Below are positions 33,417 through 44,629 of a stretch of DNA of 64,000 nucleotides, piece by piece. Every line of letters starts with the position of its first letter. The first letter of the stretch is position 1. A program made the translations under genes and the position numbers. This stretch comes from Alsobacter sp046349155 (GTDB lineage Bacteria > Pseudomonadota > Alphaproteobacteria > Rhizobiales > Beijerinckiaceae): the NCBI GenBank assembly GCA_046349155.1, contig JAXMCW010000004.1, forward strand, positions 434,001 to 498,000. The letters run 5' to 3'. The notes below the pieces were generated by a model. The model was not told the DNA's origin. It worked only from the letters and a program-made list of their open reading frames with translations, and ran no database searches.

Positions 33417-33902
33417 ATGACACCGGTCGCCATCATCATGGGCAGCCAGTCCGACTGGGCGACCATGCGCCATGCCGCCGAGACGCTCGACGCGCTGCAG
33501 GTCGCCTACGAGGCGCGCATCGTCTCGGCCCACCGCACCCCGGAGCGGCTCTATGCGTTCGCGCGCGGCGCGCGCGAGGCCGGCTTCAGGGTGATCATCG
33601 CCGGCGCGGGCGGCGCGGCCCACCTTCCGGGCATGACGGCCTCGCTGACGCCGCTTCCCGTCTTCGGCGTGCCCGTGGAGTCCAAGGCCCTGTCGGGCCA
33701 GGACAGCCTGCTCTCCATCGTGCAGATGCCGGCAGGCATCCCGGTCGGCACGCTCGCCATCGGCCGCGCCGGGGCGGTGAACGCGGCCCTGCTCGCCGCC
33801 GCGGTGCTGGCGCTGGGCGACGGCGCCTTGGCCGGGAGGCTCGACGCCTACCGCGACCGGCAGACGTCCGCCGTGGCCGAACGCCCCTCCGCGGAGGCCT
33901 GA
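33417..33902 (+). CDS. purE: N5-carboxyaminoimidazole ribonucleotide mutase
   Basis: Converts N5-CAIR to CAIR in purine synthesis. 161 residues with MGSQSDW near the N-terminus, SAHRTPERL near 40 carrying the catalytic histidine, and GAGGAAHLPGMTAS near 65. CGGAG lies close to the ATG. purK begins one base after the purE stop, so the two steps are co-translated. Confidence 0.97.
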   Translation: MTPVAIIMGSQSDWATMRHAAETLDALQVAYEARIVSAHRTPERLYAFARGAREAGFRVIIAGAGGAAHLPGMTASLTPLPVFGVPVESKALSGQDSLLSIVQMPAGIPVGTLAIGRAGAVNAALLAAAVLALGDGALAGRLDAYRDRQTSAVAERPSAEA

Positions 33903-33903
33903 C

Positions 33904-34974
33904 ATGCTCCGCCCCGGCGACACGATCGGCATTCTCGGCGGCGGCCAGCTAGCCCGCATGATCGCGCTGGCCGCGGCTCCGCTCGGCCTGCGCTGCCATG
34001 TCTACGCGCCGGAGGCGGAGAGCTGCGCCTTCGACGTCTGCGCCCGCCACACCGTCGCCGCCTACGACGACGAGGCGGCGTTGGCCGACTTCGCCGCTTC
34101 GGTGGCCGTCGTCACCTACGAGTTCGAGAACGTACCGGCCGATACCGCCGCCTTCCTGGCGGCGCGCCGCCCCGTGCTGCCGGGGCCGCGGGCCTTGGCG
34201 GTGACGCAGGACAGGCTCACCGAGAAGACCTTCGTGCGCGACCTGGGGCTCGGCACGCCCGATTTCCGGGCGGTCGACGACCTGCCCGGCCTCGAGGCCG
34301 CCGTCGCGGCGCTGGGGCGTCCCGGCGTGCTGAAGACCCGCCGCTTCGGCTATGACGGCAAGGGCCAGGCCATGATCCGGCCCGACACGGACCTCGCCGC
34401 CGCCTGGGAGGCGATCGGCCGCAAGCCGGCCATCCTCGAGAGCTTCGTTCCCTTCGTGCGGGAGGTCTCCGTCGTGGCGGCGAGAGGGCGGGCGGGCGAC
34501 GTCGTGGCCTTCGACGTCTGCGAGAACGAGCACCGCGACCATATCCTCGCCGTCACGCGCCTGCCGGCCCGGCTCTCCCCGGCCTCCGCCCATGCCGCCC
34601 ACGAGCACGCCGCGCGCATCGCGACGGCGCTCGACTATGTGGGCGTGCTCGCCGTGGAGCTTTTCGTCGTGGAGGACGGCGCGGCAGACCGGATCCTCGT
34701 CAACGAGATCGCGCCCCGCGTGCACAATTCCGGGCACTGGACGATCGAGGGGGCGGAGGCCAGCCAGTTCGAGCAGCACGTGCGCGCGGTGGCCGGCTGG
34801 CCGCTCGGGTCCGCGCGCCGGCTCGGCGCCGTCGAGATGGAGAACCTCATCGGCGCCGCCATCGAGCGCGCGCCGGTCATCCTGGCCGAGCCCGGCGCGC
34901 ACCTGCACGACTACGGCAAGGGCGCCCCCCGGCCCGGCCGCAAGATGGGCCATGTCACGCGGGTCAGGCCCTGA
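33904..34974 (+). CDS. purK: N5-carboxyaminoimidazole ribonucleotide synthase
   Basis: ATP-grasp enzyme making N5-CAIR from AIR, ATP and bicarbonate. 356 residues. The N-terminal nucleotide loop is ILGGGQLARM, the ATP-grasp region includes LKTRRFGYDGKGQ near 140, and EIAPRVHNSGHWTIEGAEASQFEQHVRA near 270 is the family signature. It works with PurE encoded directly upstream. Confidence 0.97.
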   Translation: MLRPGDTIGILGGGQLARMIALAAAPLGLRCHVYAPEAESCAFDVCARHTVAAYDDEAALADFAASVAVVTYEFENVPADTAAFLAARRPVLPGPRALAVTQDRLTEKTFVRDLGLGTPDFRAVDDLPGLEAAVAALGRPGVLKTRRFGYDGKGQAMIRPDTDLAAAWEAIGRKPAILESFVPFVREVSVVAARGRAGDVVAFDVCENEHRDHILAVTRLPARLSPASAHAAHEHAARIATALDYVGVLAVELFVVEDGAADRILVNEIAPRVHNSGHWTIEGAEASQFEQHVRAVAGWPLGSARRLGAVEMENLIGAAIERAPVILAEPGAHLHDYGKGAPRPGRKMGHVTRVRP

Positions 34975-35051
34975 GGGGCGCCCCGGGCGACCCGTCGGGG
35001 TCCTTTCGCCGGGCCCGGCCGCACCGGATGCACGGAAAGCTTACTCCGGCA

Positions 35052-35085
35052 TGGACAGGCGGGGGTGATTCTGCTAATGCACCCC
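35052..35085 (+). promoter_or_regulatory. Possible rpsU promoter overlapped by an inverted repeat
   Basis: TGGACA (35052-35057), 17 bp, TAATGC (35075-35080). An inverted repeat GGGGTGATT...AAT-G-CACCCC (35062-35085) spans the -10. The -10 match is poor, so the assignment is tentative. Confidence 0.3.
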
Positions 35086-35157
35086 ATCTCGGATCCGGAC
35101 CCTGCGGCCCCGGACCCTCCATCTTTCGCCAAAACCTCAGCTACGGGATGATGACGC

Positions 35158-35397
35158 GTGCAGGTTCTCGTTCGTGACAACAATGTCGACCAGGCCCTCA
35201 AGGCGCTGAAGAAGAAGATGCAGCGCGAGGGTATCTTCCGCGAGATGAAGCTGCGCGGACACTACGAGAAGCCCTCCGAGAAGCGCGCCCGCGAGAAGGC
35301 CGAGGCCGTTCGCCGCGCCCGCAAGCTGGCCCGCAAGCGCGCCCAGCGCGAAGGCCTGATCCCGGCCCCGAAGCCGAAGGTCGTCGGCGCCCGCTGA
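35158..35397 (+). CDS. rpsU: 30S ribosomal protein S21
   Basis: 79 residues, starting at GTG 35158 (QVLVRDNNVDQALKALKKK). The strongly basic helical C-terminus (RARKLARKRAQREG) and the KRAREKAEAVRRARK stretch are typical of alphaproteobacterial S21. Located alone between purK and a TPR lipoprotein gene. A 7-bp hairpin (35410-35428) follows the stop. Confidence 0.97.
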   Translation: MQVLVRDNNVDQALKALKKKMQREGIFREMKLRGHYEKPSEKRAREKAEAVRRARKLARKRAQREGLIPAPKPKVVGAR

Positions 35398-35409
35398 GAG
35401 CGCCGGCCC

Positions 35410-35428
35410 GCAGGCCCTCCTGGCCTGC
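35410..35428 (+). terminator. Hairpin after rpsU
   Basis: GCAGGCC / GGCCTGC with a 5-base loop, 13 bp after the rpsU stop. No T-run follows. Confidence 0.3.
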
Positions 35429-35542
35429 CCTCGCGAGCCTGACCGTCCGATCGGCGCCCCGGCCTCGCGGCCGACGGGCGCCGGATGATTCAGGCAGCAC
35501 GATCTCCGGGGAGGAGACGGTCCGCCGGTCTTCCTCCAGACG

Positions 35543-36430
35543 ATGACGGATGACGACGCGATGAGACACGAGGCCTCGAGCTCCGCGTTCCGCCTGGCCG
35601 GCATGGGCCTCGCGCTCGGCGTGTCCCTCGCCTTGGCCGCCTGCGACACGGTGAGCCGCGGAACGGGCAGCTGCGGCTCGGTGGCCGAATGCGTCGACGA
35701 CAAGCCGGCCCAGCAGGAAAACATCCAGTCGCTGAACGATGTCATCCGGCAGAAGCCGAACGAGGCGGGCCCCTACAACACGCGCGGCTCGGCCTATGCT
35801 CGCATCGGGCGCTACCAGAACGCCATCGACGATTTCAGCACGGCGATCCGGCTGAACCCCGGCTACGCCGCAGCCTATACGAACCGCGCGCTGGCCGAGC
35901 GCCAGATCGGCAAGAACGACCTCGCGCTGGCCGACTTCACCGCCGCGCTTCAGGCCGACCCGCGCTATGGACCCGCCTATCTCGGCCGCGCCAACCTCTA
36001 TCGCGCGCAGGGCAACTACCAGGAGGCCTTCGCCGACCTGGAGCAGGCGATCCGCCTGTCGCCTGAATCGGCCCAGCCCTATCATTCGCGTGGACTGCTC
36101 TACCAGCGCCAGGGCCAGCACAAGCAGGCCATCAATGATTTCGATGCCGCGATCGACCGCGATCCCTTCGCCGGCGCGCCCTACCTCGCCCGCGCCCAGA
36201 GCCTGATGGCGCAGGGCGACTACGCCAAGGCGGTGGAGGATTTCAACGCCGCCCTCAACGTCGACAACCGCATCCCCGACGCCTGGGCGGGACGCGGCGT
36301 CGCCTATGAGAAGCTGGGCGACAAGGCCAAGGCGGTCGAGAGCTACCAGCGCGCGCTGAGCCTCGACAACAGCAACGCCGAGGCCAATGCCGGCATGCGC
36401 CGCCTGGGCAAGGGCTCCAGCATCTTCTGA
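35543..36430 (+). CDS. TPR repeat lipoprotein
   Basis: 295 residues. A signal peptide with lipobox LAAC (cysteine near residue 34) predicts lipid anchoring. From about residue 60 to 290 the chain is made of regular tetratricopeptide repeats (GPYNTRGSAYARIGRYQNAIDDF, AYTNRALAERQIGKNDLALADF and so on; about seven units), resembling NlpI-like proteins. An ATG at 35561 (six codons later) is an equally likely start. The partner protein is unknown. Confidence 0.85.
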   Translation: MTDDDAMRHEASSSAFRLAGMGLALGVSLALAACDTVSRGTGSCGSVAECVDDKPAQQENIQSLNDVIRQKPNEAGPYNTRGSAYARIGRYQNAIDDFSTAIRLNPGYAAAYTNRALAERQIGKNDLALADFTAALQADPRYGPAYLGRANLYRAQGNYQEAFADLEQAIRLSPESAQPYHSRGLLYQRQGQHKQAINDFDAAIDRDPFAGAPYLARAQSLMAQGDYAKAVEDFNAALNVDNRIPDAWAGRGVAYEKLGDKAKAVESYQRALSLDNSNAEANAGMRRLGKGSSIF

Positions 36431-36735
36431 GCGGGCGGGACCGGACTGCCGCCCAGGGCGGACGCAGCGGCTTCAGCAGCCCAGCGGCCCGACGGCGGAA
36501 GCCCGCGCTTTCAGACAGGCCCGGCGCCTGGTCTTTCTCCGCGACAGCGCCGAGGAGCGGGACCGAACGGCCGGCGTCGCCGGCGATCCGCTCGGCGCCG
36601 GCAGGAGCCGGCCGATGCCGCAGCCTCTCGAGGCCTCCCGGTCGCGGGGAACCATGGGGCGAATGCGAAGCTCGTCGCTGCCGGCGGCCTGACCGCCCGA
36701 CGGCCTGGCGCGCCCCACGGCGGTCGCGCCAAACG
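36431..36735. other. Intergenic region, nothing recognised
   Basis: About 300 bp of GC-rich DNA between the TPR lipoprotein gene and the terminator of the convergent pnt operon. Frames through it lack ribosome sites and family features. Confidence 0.5.
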
Positions 36736-36762
36736 AAAACGGCCGGCGCAGCGGCCGGCCGT
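36731..36762 (-). terminator. Intrinsic terminator of the pntA1-pntA2-pntB operon
   Basis: Minus strand: perfect 9-bp stem ACGGCCGGC / GCCGGCCGT (36762-36754 and 36747-36739), loop of 6, then TTTCGTTT. It lies 30 bp after the pntB stop. Confidence 0.85.
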
Positions 36763-36791
36763 CATGTCAGGACGATGAAGCGCGTCGCGGC

Positions 36792-38195
36792 TCAGTGCGC
36801 CATGGCCTTGTTGATGTCCTCGACCATCTTCTTGGCGTCGGCGAAGAGCATCAGCGTGTTGTCCTTGAAGAACAGCTCGTTCTCCACGCCGGCATAGCCC
36901 GAGCCCATGCCGCGCTTGATGAAGAGGACGGTCTTGGCCTTTTCCACGTCTAGGATCGGCATGCCGAAGATCGGCGAGGCCGGGTCGGTCTTGGCGGCGG
37001 GGTTCGTCACGTCGTTGGCGCCGATGACGAACGCTACGTCGGCCTGGGCGAACTCGGAGTTGATGTCCTCGAGCTCGAACACCTCGTCATAGGGCACGTT
37101 GGCCTCGGCCAGCAGCACGTTCATGTGGCCGGGCATGCGGCCCGCGACGGGGTGGATGGCGTACTTCACCTCCACGCCCTCCTTCTTGAGGTTGTCCGCC
37201 ATCTCGCGCAGCGCGTGCTGCGCCTGGGCGACCGCCATGCCGTAGCCCGGCACGATGATCACCTTGCTGGCGTTCTTCATCATGAAGGCGGCGTCGTCGG
37301 CCGAGCCCTGCTTGACCGGGCGCGTCTCCTTCTCGCCGCTGCCGCTCGACGCCGTCTCGCCGCCGAAGCCGCCCAGGATGACGGAGATGAAGGAGCGGTT
37401 CATCCCCTTGCACATGATGTAGGAGAGGATCGCGCCGGAGGAGCCGACAAGGGCGCCGGTGATGATCAGGGCCATGTTGCCGAGCGTGAAGCCGATGCCG
37501 GCCGCCGCCCAGCCCGAGTAGGAGTTCAGCATCGACACCACGACGGGCATGTCCGCGCCGCCGATGGGAATGATGATGAGCACGCCGAGCACGAGGCTCG
37601 CCAGCACGATCAGCCAGAAGGTCGCGCCGTGCTGGCCCGTGATGAAGAGGATGATGAGCAGCACGAGCGCCGCGGCGAGCGCGATGTTGATGGCATGGCG
37701 CTGCGGCAGCATGATCGGCTTGCCGCTCATGCGCCCGTCGAGCTTCAGGAAGGCGATGATCGATCCCGTGAAGGTGATCGCGCCGATCGCCGCGCCGAGC
37801 GCCATCTCGACCAGGCTCTGGGCATGGATCGCGCCGGGCGCGCCGATGTTGAAGGCGGACGGGGCGTAGAAGGCGCCGGCCGCCACCATCACCGCGGCGA
37901 GGCCGACCAGCGAATGGAAGAAGGCGACGAGCTGCGGCATCGCCGTCATCGGGATGCGCCGGGCCACGACCGCGCCGATGCCGCCGCCGATGCCGATGCC
38001 GCCGATGATCATCGCCCAGGCGCCGAAGCCGTGCGGCCGGGCCACGGCGAGCGTGGTGAGGATGGCGATGCCCATGCCCACCATGCCGTAGAGGTTGCCC
38101 TGGCGGCTGGTGGCCGGGGAGGAGAGCCCCCGCAGCGCCATGATGAACAGGGCGCCGGAGACGAGGTAGAGCAGGGCTGCGAGGTTGGCGGACAT
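36792..38195 (-). CDS. pntB: NAD(P) transhydrogenase subunit beta
   Basis: Proton-translocating transhydrogenase, inner membrane. It transfers hydride from NADH to NADP using the proton gradient. 467 residues: about nine transmembrane helices in the first 260, then the NADP-binding domain III with GYGMAVAQAQH near 325 and GANDVTNPAA near 400. Its ATG is two bases after the pntA2 stop, so the three subunits are tightly coupled. Confidence 0.97.
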   Translation of the reverse strand: MSANLAALLYLVSGALFIMALRGLSSPATSRQGNLYGMVGMGIAILTTLAVARPHGFGAWAMIIGGIGIGGGIGAVVARRIPMTAMPQLVAFFHSLVGLAAVMVAAGAFYAPSAFNIGAPGAIHAQSLVEMALGAAIGAITFTGSIIAFLKLDGRMSGKPIMLPQRHAINIALAAALVLLIILFITGQHGATFWLIVLASLVLGVLIIIPIGGADMPVVVSMLNSYSGWAAAGIGFTLGNMALIITGALVGSSGAILSYIMCKGMNRSFISVILGGFGGETASSGSGEKETRPVKQGSADDAAFMMKNASKVIIVPGYGMAVAQAQHALREMADNLKKEGVEVKYAIHPVAGRMPGHMNVLLAEANVPYDEVFELEDINSEFAQADVAFVIGANDVTNPAAKTDPASPIFGMPILDVEKAKTVLFIKRGMGSGYAGVENELFFKDNTLMLFADAKKMVEDINKAMAH

Positions 38196-38197
38196 GC

Positions 38198-38641
38198 TCA
38201 GCCCTTCTTCTTGTACATGGCGAGCATCCGCTGGGTGACCAGGAAGCCGCCGAAGATGTTCACGCTGGCGAGGATCAGCGCGATGAAGCCCATGCCGCGC
38301 GCCACGCCCGCGCCCGGCCCGACCGCGAGGTCGACGCCGACCGCGAGCAGCGCGCCGACCACGATCACCGAGGAGATCGCGTTGGTGACCGACATCAGGG
38401 GGGTGTGCAGGGCCGGCGTCACCGACCAGACGACGTAGTAGCCGACGAAGACCGCCAGCACGAAGACGGCGAGCTGGAAGACGAAGGGGTCGATCGCGCC
38501 GCCCGAGGCGGCGTGGGCGGCCGCTCCGGCCGACTGGGCGAGCTGGTGGGCATAGCCTTGCGCGGCGTCGGCGGCTTCACGCGCCAGGCGCGCGGCGGCC
38601 TGGGCCTTCTCGAGGAGGACGTCAGGGGTCTCGTTGGCCAT
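38198..38641 (-). CDS. pntA2: NAD(P) transhydrogenase subunit alpha part 2 (membrane domain)
   Basis: 147 residues. A charged, alanine-rich N-terminal helix is followed by three to four transmembrane helices (FVFQLAVFVLAVFVGYYVVW, SVIVVGALLAV, GMGFIALILASVNIFGGFLV). It supplies the alpha-subunit membrane segment that is a separate protein in many Alphaproteobacteria. It lies between pntA1 and pntB. Confidence 0.95.
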   Translation of the reverse strand: MANETPDVLLEKAQAAARLAREAADAAQGYAHQLAQSAGAAAHAASGGAIDPFVFQLAVFVLAVFVGYYVVWSVTPALHTPLMSVTNAISSVIVVGALLAVGVDLAVGPGAGVARGMGFIALILASVNIFGGFLVTQRMLAMYKKKG

Positions 38642-38657
38642 GGATCTCTCTCCTCCC

Positions 38658-39812
38658 TCAGGCCGCCGGCTCGGCGACCTTGGGCTGGAAGTTCGGGTGC
38701 ACGACCGCGCCGTCGCGCGTCAGGTTCGTCGCCTTCACCAATTCGTCGTCCCACTTCACCGCAAGCGCCTTGGCGCCCTTGTCGATCATGGTTTCGAGGA
38801 AGGCGAAGAGGTTTTTCGCGTAGAGGCTGGAGGAGGTGGCCGCGAGGCGGCCCGGCACGTTGAGGTGGCCGACCAGCTTCACGCCGTTCGGCGTCGTGAC
38901 GACCTCTCCGGCCTTGACGCCGGCGACATTGCCGCCGCGCTCCACAGCGAGGTCGATGATCACGGAGCCGGGCTTCATCGAGGCGACCATCTCGGCCGTC
39001 ACCAGCTTCGGCGCGGGCCGGCCGGGGATCAGGGCCGTCGTGATCACGATGTCCTGCTTGGCGATGTGCGAGGCGACCAGCGCCGCCTGCTTGGCCTGGT
39101 ACTCCTTGGACATCTCCTTGGCGTAGCCGCCGGCCGTCTGGGCCTGCTGGAACTCCTCGTCCTCGACGGCGAGGAACTTCGCGCCGAGCGACTCGACCTG
39201 CTCCTTGGTCGCGGGGCGCACGTCCGTCGCGGTGACCACCGCGCCGAGGCGGCGGGCCGTGGCGATGGCCTGCAGGCCGGCGACGCCGACGCCCATGATG
39301 AAGCAGCGCGCGGCGGGCACGGTGCCGGCCGCCGTCATCATCATCGGCAGCGCCCGGCCATATTCGCCGGCGGCGTCGATCACGGCGCGGTAGCCGGCGA
39401 GGTTGGCCTGGGATGACAGCACGTCCATCACCTGCGCGCGGGTGATGCGGGGCATCAGCTCCATGGCGAAGGCGGCGACCTTGGCGTCGGCCATGGCCTT
39501 CAGGGCCGCGTCCTGGCCGTAGGGGTCCATGATGGCCAGCACCAGGGCGCCCGGCTTCATGGCGCCGAGTTCCTTGTCGTTGGGCCGGCGGACCTTGAGC
39601 ACGACGTCGGCGTCCTTCAGCACGGCGGCCGATTTCGGCGCGACGGTGGCGCCGGCCGCCTCGTAGTCGCTGTCGACGATCCCGGACTTGAGGCCCGCAC
39701 CCGCCTCGACGGCGACCGTGGCCCCGAGGCCGACGAGCTTCTTCACGGTTTCCGGCGTCGCAGCGACACGCGGCTCGAGGCTGTCGCTCTCGGTGATGAC
39801 GGCAATCCGCAT
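38658..39812 (-). CDS. pntA1: NAD(P) transhydrogenase subunit alpha part 1 (NAD-binding)
   Basis: 384 residues, soluble domain I. It contains VEAGAGLKSGIVDSDYEAAGA near 35, MGVGVAGLQAIATARRLGA (Rossmann loop) near 170, and VIIDLAVERGGNVAG near 275. GGAG lies upstream of the ATG. First gene of the operon. Together with pntA2 and pntB it gives a complete enzyme for NADPH supply. Confidence 0.96.
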   Translation of the reverse strand: MRIAVITESDSLEPRVAATPETVKKLVGLGATVAVEAGAGLKSGIVDSDYEAAGATVAPKSAAVLKDADVVLKVRRPNDKELGAMKPGALVLAIMDPYGQDAALKAMADAKVAAFAMELMPRITRAQVMDVLSSQANLAGYRAVIDAAGEYGRALPMMMTAAGTVPAARCFIMGVGVAGLQAIATARRLGAVVTATDVRPATKEQVESLGAKFLAVEDEEFQQAQTAGGYAKEMSKEYQAKQAALVASHIAKQDIVITTALIPGRPAPKLVTAEMVASMKPGSVIIDLAVERGGNVAGVKAGEVVTTPNGVKLVGHLNVPGRLAATSSSLYAKNLFAFLETMIDKGAKALAVKWDDELVKATNLTRDGAVVHPNFQPKVAEPAA

Positions 39813-39865
39813 CGGATGACACTCCGGTGGTCGACGTTCAGGTCGACGTCAGGCGGCTGGACACG

Positions 39866-39888
39866 AAAAAGGGGGCTGTCGGCCCCCC
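39866..39888 (-). terminator. Intrinsic terminator after oxidase subunit IV
   Basis: Minus strand: GGGGGC / GCCCCC stem (6 bp) with a 5-base loop and TTTTT after it. It lies just after the small gene at 39899-40051 and upstream of pntA1. Confidence 0.75.
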
Positions 39889-39898
39889 GTCGCTGCGG

Positions 39899-40051
39899 TC
39901 AGAGAAGGAAGATCGCCATGCCGACGAGAATGGCGCAGACCACGATCGTGCCCCACTTCGTCAGGTTCGTGAACATGGCGTAGGTGCGCTCGTGCTCGGC
40001 ATAGTCCATGGCCGGGTGGCCGCCGGCATGCGAGGTCTGGTGATCGGCCAT
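39899..40051 (-). CDS. aa3-type cytochrome c oxidase subunit IV (short bacterial form)
   Basis: 50 residues. The N-terminus is polar with MDYAEHERTYAMF, followed by a single transmembrane helix (TIVVCAILVGMAIFLL). This matches the small bacterial COX IV (PF07835) found with alphaproteobacterial aa3 oxidases, where it is a single-helix accessory subunit. It has its own terminator. The other oxidase subunits are not in the window. It is surrounded by transhydrogenase and cytochrome c maturation genes. Confidence 0.85.
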   Translation of the reverse strand: MADHQTSHAGGHPAMDYAEHERTYAMFTNLTKWGTIVVCAILVGMAIFLL

Positions 40052-40135
40052 GTTGCTTCTTCCTTGGGCTTGCAGGCTTTCCTCCGGGCTTTAGCGCAAG
40101 CGGGGGAAAGGCGCAATCGTAGCCGGGCGGGAGGA

Positions 40136-40807
40136 TCAGCCCGAGGCCTGCCGCAGGGCCGCCGCAGAGGCGAAGCAACCGCTCACGAGGGCGAAGAGCG
40201 TCAGCCCCGCCAGCACGAGGGCCGGCGTGGCGAAGGGGATGGTGCCCCCGGTCGCGGCGTTGGCGGCCGAAACCCCGAAAATCAGCACGGGGATCATCAG
40301 CGGCAGGACGAGGATGGAGAGCACCAGCCCGCCGCGGCGCAGGCTCGCGGTGAGCGCAGCGCCGATGGCGCCGATGAAGGTGAGCGCGGGCGTGCCGATC
40401 AGCAGCGTGAGGCAAACCGCCGCGAGGCCCTCCGGCGCCATCCCCAGGAGCAGGCCGAAGAAGGGCGCGACGAGGGCAAGCGGCAGGCCCGTGACGCTCC
40501 AGTGGGCGAAGCCCTTGGCCAGCACCACCAGCTCCAGCGGCACCTCGCCCATCAGGATCAGGTCGAGCGAGCCGTCCTCGGCGTCCGCCTGGAACAGCCG
40601 GTCGAGCCCGAGCAGGGAGGCCAGCACGGCCGCGATCCAGAGCACGGCCGGCCCGATGCGCGAGAGCAGGTTGAGGTCGGGCCCGATCGCGAAGGGCACG
40701 ATCGTCACCAGCATGAGGAAGAAGACGATCCCCATCGTGCCGCCCCCGCCGATGCGCAGGGCGAGCCGCCATTCCCGCCGGAACAGGGCGAGGAGGGCGC
40801 CGCTCAC
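40136..40807 (-). CDS. ccmB: Heme exporter protein CcmB
   Basis: 223 residues with six transmembrane helices. It is the membrane subunit of the CcmABCD complex that acts in haem delivery and CcmE release for c-type cytochrome maturation. It begins ALLALFRREW and has the conserved GSLDLILMGEVPLELVVLAKG region near residue 70. The start is GTG 40807, which overlaps the ccmA stop (GTGA). ccmC and ccmD, usually next, are not downstream. Confidence 0.93.
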   Translation of the reverse strand: MSGALLALFRREWRLALRIGGGGTMGIVFFLMLVTIVPFAIGPDLNLLSRIGPAVLWIAAVLASLLGLDRLFQADAEDGSLDLILMGEVPLELVVLAKGFAHWSVTGLPLALVAPFFGLLLGMAPEGLAAVCLTLLIGTPALTFIGAIGAALTASLRRGGLVLSILVLPLMIPVLIFGVSAANAATGGTIPFATPALVLAGLTLFALVSGCFASAAALRQASG

Positions 40808-41409
40808 GCCTCGCTCCCGATGCGCAGGGTCGTCGCCGCGGGGAAGGCGAGGGGAAAGTGGGTGGCCGCGACGGCAAGCCCGCCGGCGGCGAGGTGCTCG
40901 GCCACCAGGCCCTCGAACAGCGCCTGCGACGCCGTGTCGAGCGCGGCCGTCGGCTCGTCCAGCAGCCAGAGCGGCCGGTGCGAGACGAGAAGCCGGGCCA
41001 GCGCCAGCCGCTTGCGCTGGCCGGCCGAGAGATAGCCGCAGGGCAGGTCGAGCGCGTGGCCGAGGCCCATCCGCTCCAGGGCCGCCTCGGGCTGCGTCCG
41101 GCCGGGACCCAGCATGGCCTGCCAGAAGTCCAGGGCCTCCAGCGGCGTCAGCGACGGCTTCAGCGCGTCGCGATGCCCGACGTAGTGGGCCTGCTCGGCC
41201 AGGCTGCGCTCGGGATCGCCCTCCTCGGCCCGCAAGGCGCCGCCGGCTGGCTCCAGCAGGCCCGCGAGGATGAGCAGCAGGCTCGACTTGCCGGCGCCGT
41301 TGCGGCCGGTGAGCAGCAGGGAGGCGCCCGGCTCGACCCGGAAGCTCAGCCCCTCGAAGACGGTGCGTCCGGAGCGCTGGCAGGAGAGGGCGTCGGCGAT
41401 CAGTCGCAT
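40804..41409 (-). CDS. ccmA: Heme ABC exporter ATP-binding protein CcmA
   Basis: 201 residues from ATG 41409. Walker A GRNGAGKS at 35-42, signature LSAGQRKRLALARL near 128, Walker B LLDEP and the switch histidine in ATHFPL are all present. It provides ATPase activity for CcmB. No ribosome site precedes the ATG. The frame is open upstream to a TTG at 41532 across three 15-bp repeats, so a longer N-terminus (41 residues, basic) cannot be excluded. Confidence 0.93.
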   Translation of the reverse strand: MRLIADALSCQRSGRTVFEGLSFRVEPGASLLLTGRNGAGKSSLLLILAGLLEPAGGALRAEEGDPERSLAEQAHYVGHRDALKPSLTPLEALDFWQAMLGPGRTQPEAALERMGLGHALDLPCGYLSAGQRKRLALARLLVSHRPLWLLDEPTAALDTASQALFEGLVAEHLAAGGLAVAATHFPLAFPAATTLRIGSEA

Positions 41410-41422
41410 GAGGGGCCGGAGG

Positions 41423-41467
41423 CTGGAACGACGCTTGCTGGAACGCCGCTTGCAGGAAGGACGCTTG
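41423..41467. repeat. Three 15-bp tandem repeats upstream of ccmA
   Basis: ctggaacgacgcttg (41423-41437), ctggaacgccgcttg (41438-41452) and caggaaggacgcttg (41453-41467), ending 14 bp before the ccmA ATG in its leader. In frame with ccmA they would encode Lys/Arg/Ser pentapeptides. Confidence 0.85.
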
Positions 41468-41698
41468 CAGATGGCCCCCGGCCATTCGACCGCGCAGGGG
41501 CGTTCGCCGGCCGCCTTGAGGAACAGGGACAAGCTACTTTGGTTCGTGTAGCGGCTCCTTTGAAAATTTTCTATAAGCGCCGTGGCTGCGCCGAGCGCTT
41601 CTCATCCAGCGCGGGGACTCGGGCACTCCCGGGGCGGCGCGCGTGTTCACGCATCCCGGCCGCATTGCATCTCGTCGAACCCCAAGAGGATTCAGCCC

Positions 41699-44413
<2,715 letters not shown>

Positions 44414-44445
44414 TCGCCCCGGCGACCGGCGGTTGCGCCGCTTCG

Positions 44446-44475
44446 AGGCCCGGCCCCTGCGGCCGGGCCTTTTTC
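44446..44475 (+). terminator. Intrinsic terminator of acnA
   Basis: Perfect 10-bp stem AGGCCCGGCC / GGCCGGGCCT with a 5-base loop, followed by TTTTCG, 32 bp after the acnA stop. Confidence 0.92.
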
Positions 44476-44629
44476 GTGCAGATGCCCCCGCGACATGGGC
44501 GGCGGCCTCCTCACGATGGCGTGACGCGGGGCGTCGCGCCCTTCAACCGCCCGTGCGTCAAGCAGATGTGAGTTTTTCGTGGGCAGGCTTGCGTCTAGGG
44601 TCCGCCTGACGCGTAACCAGGCTCGCCTC

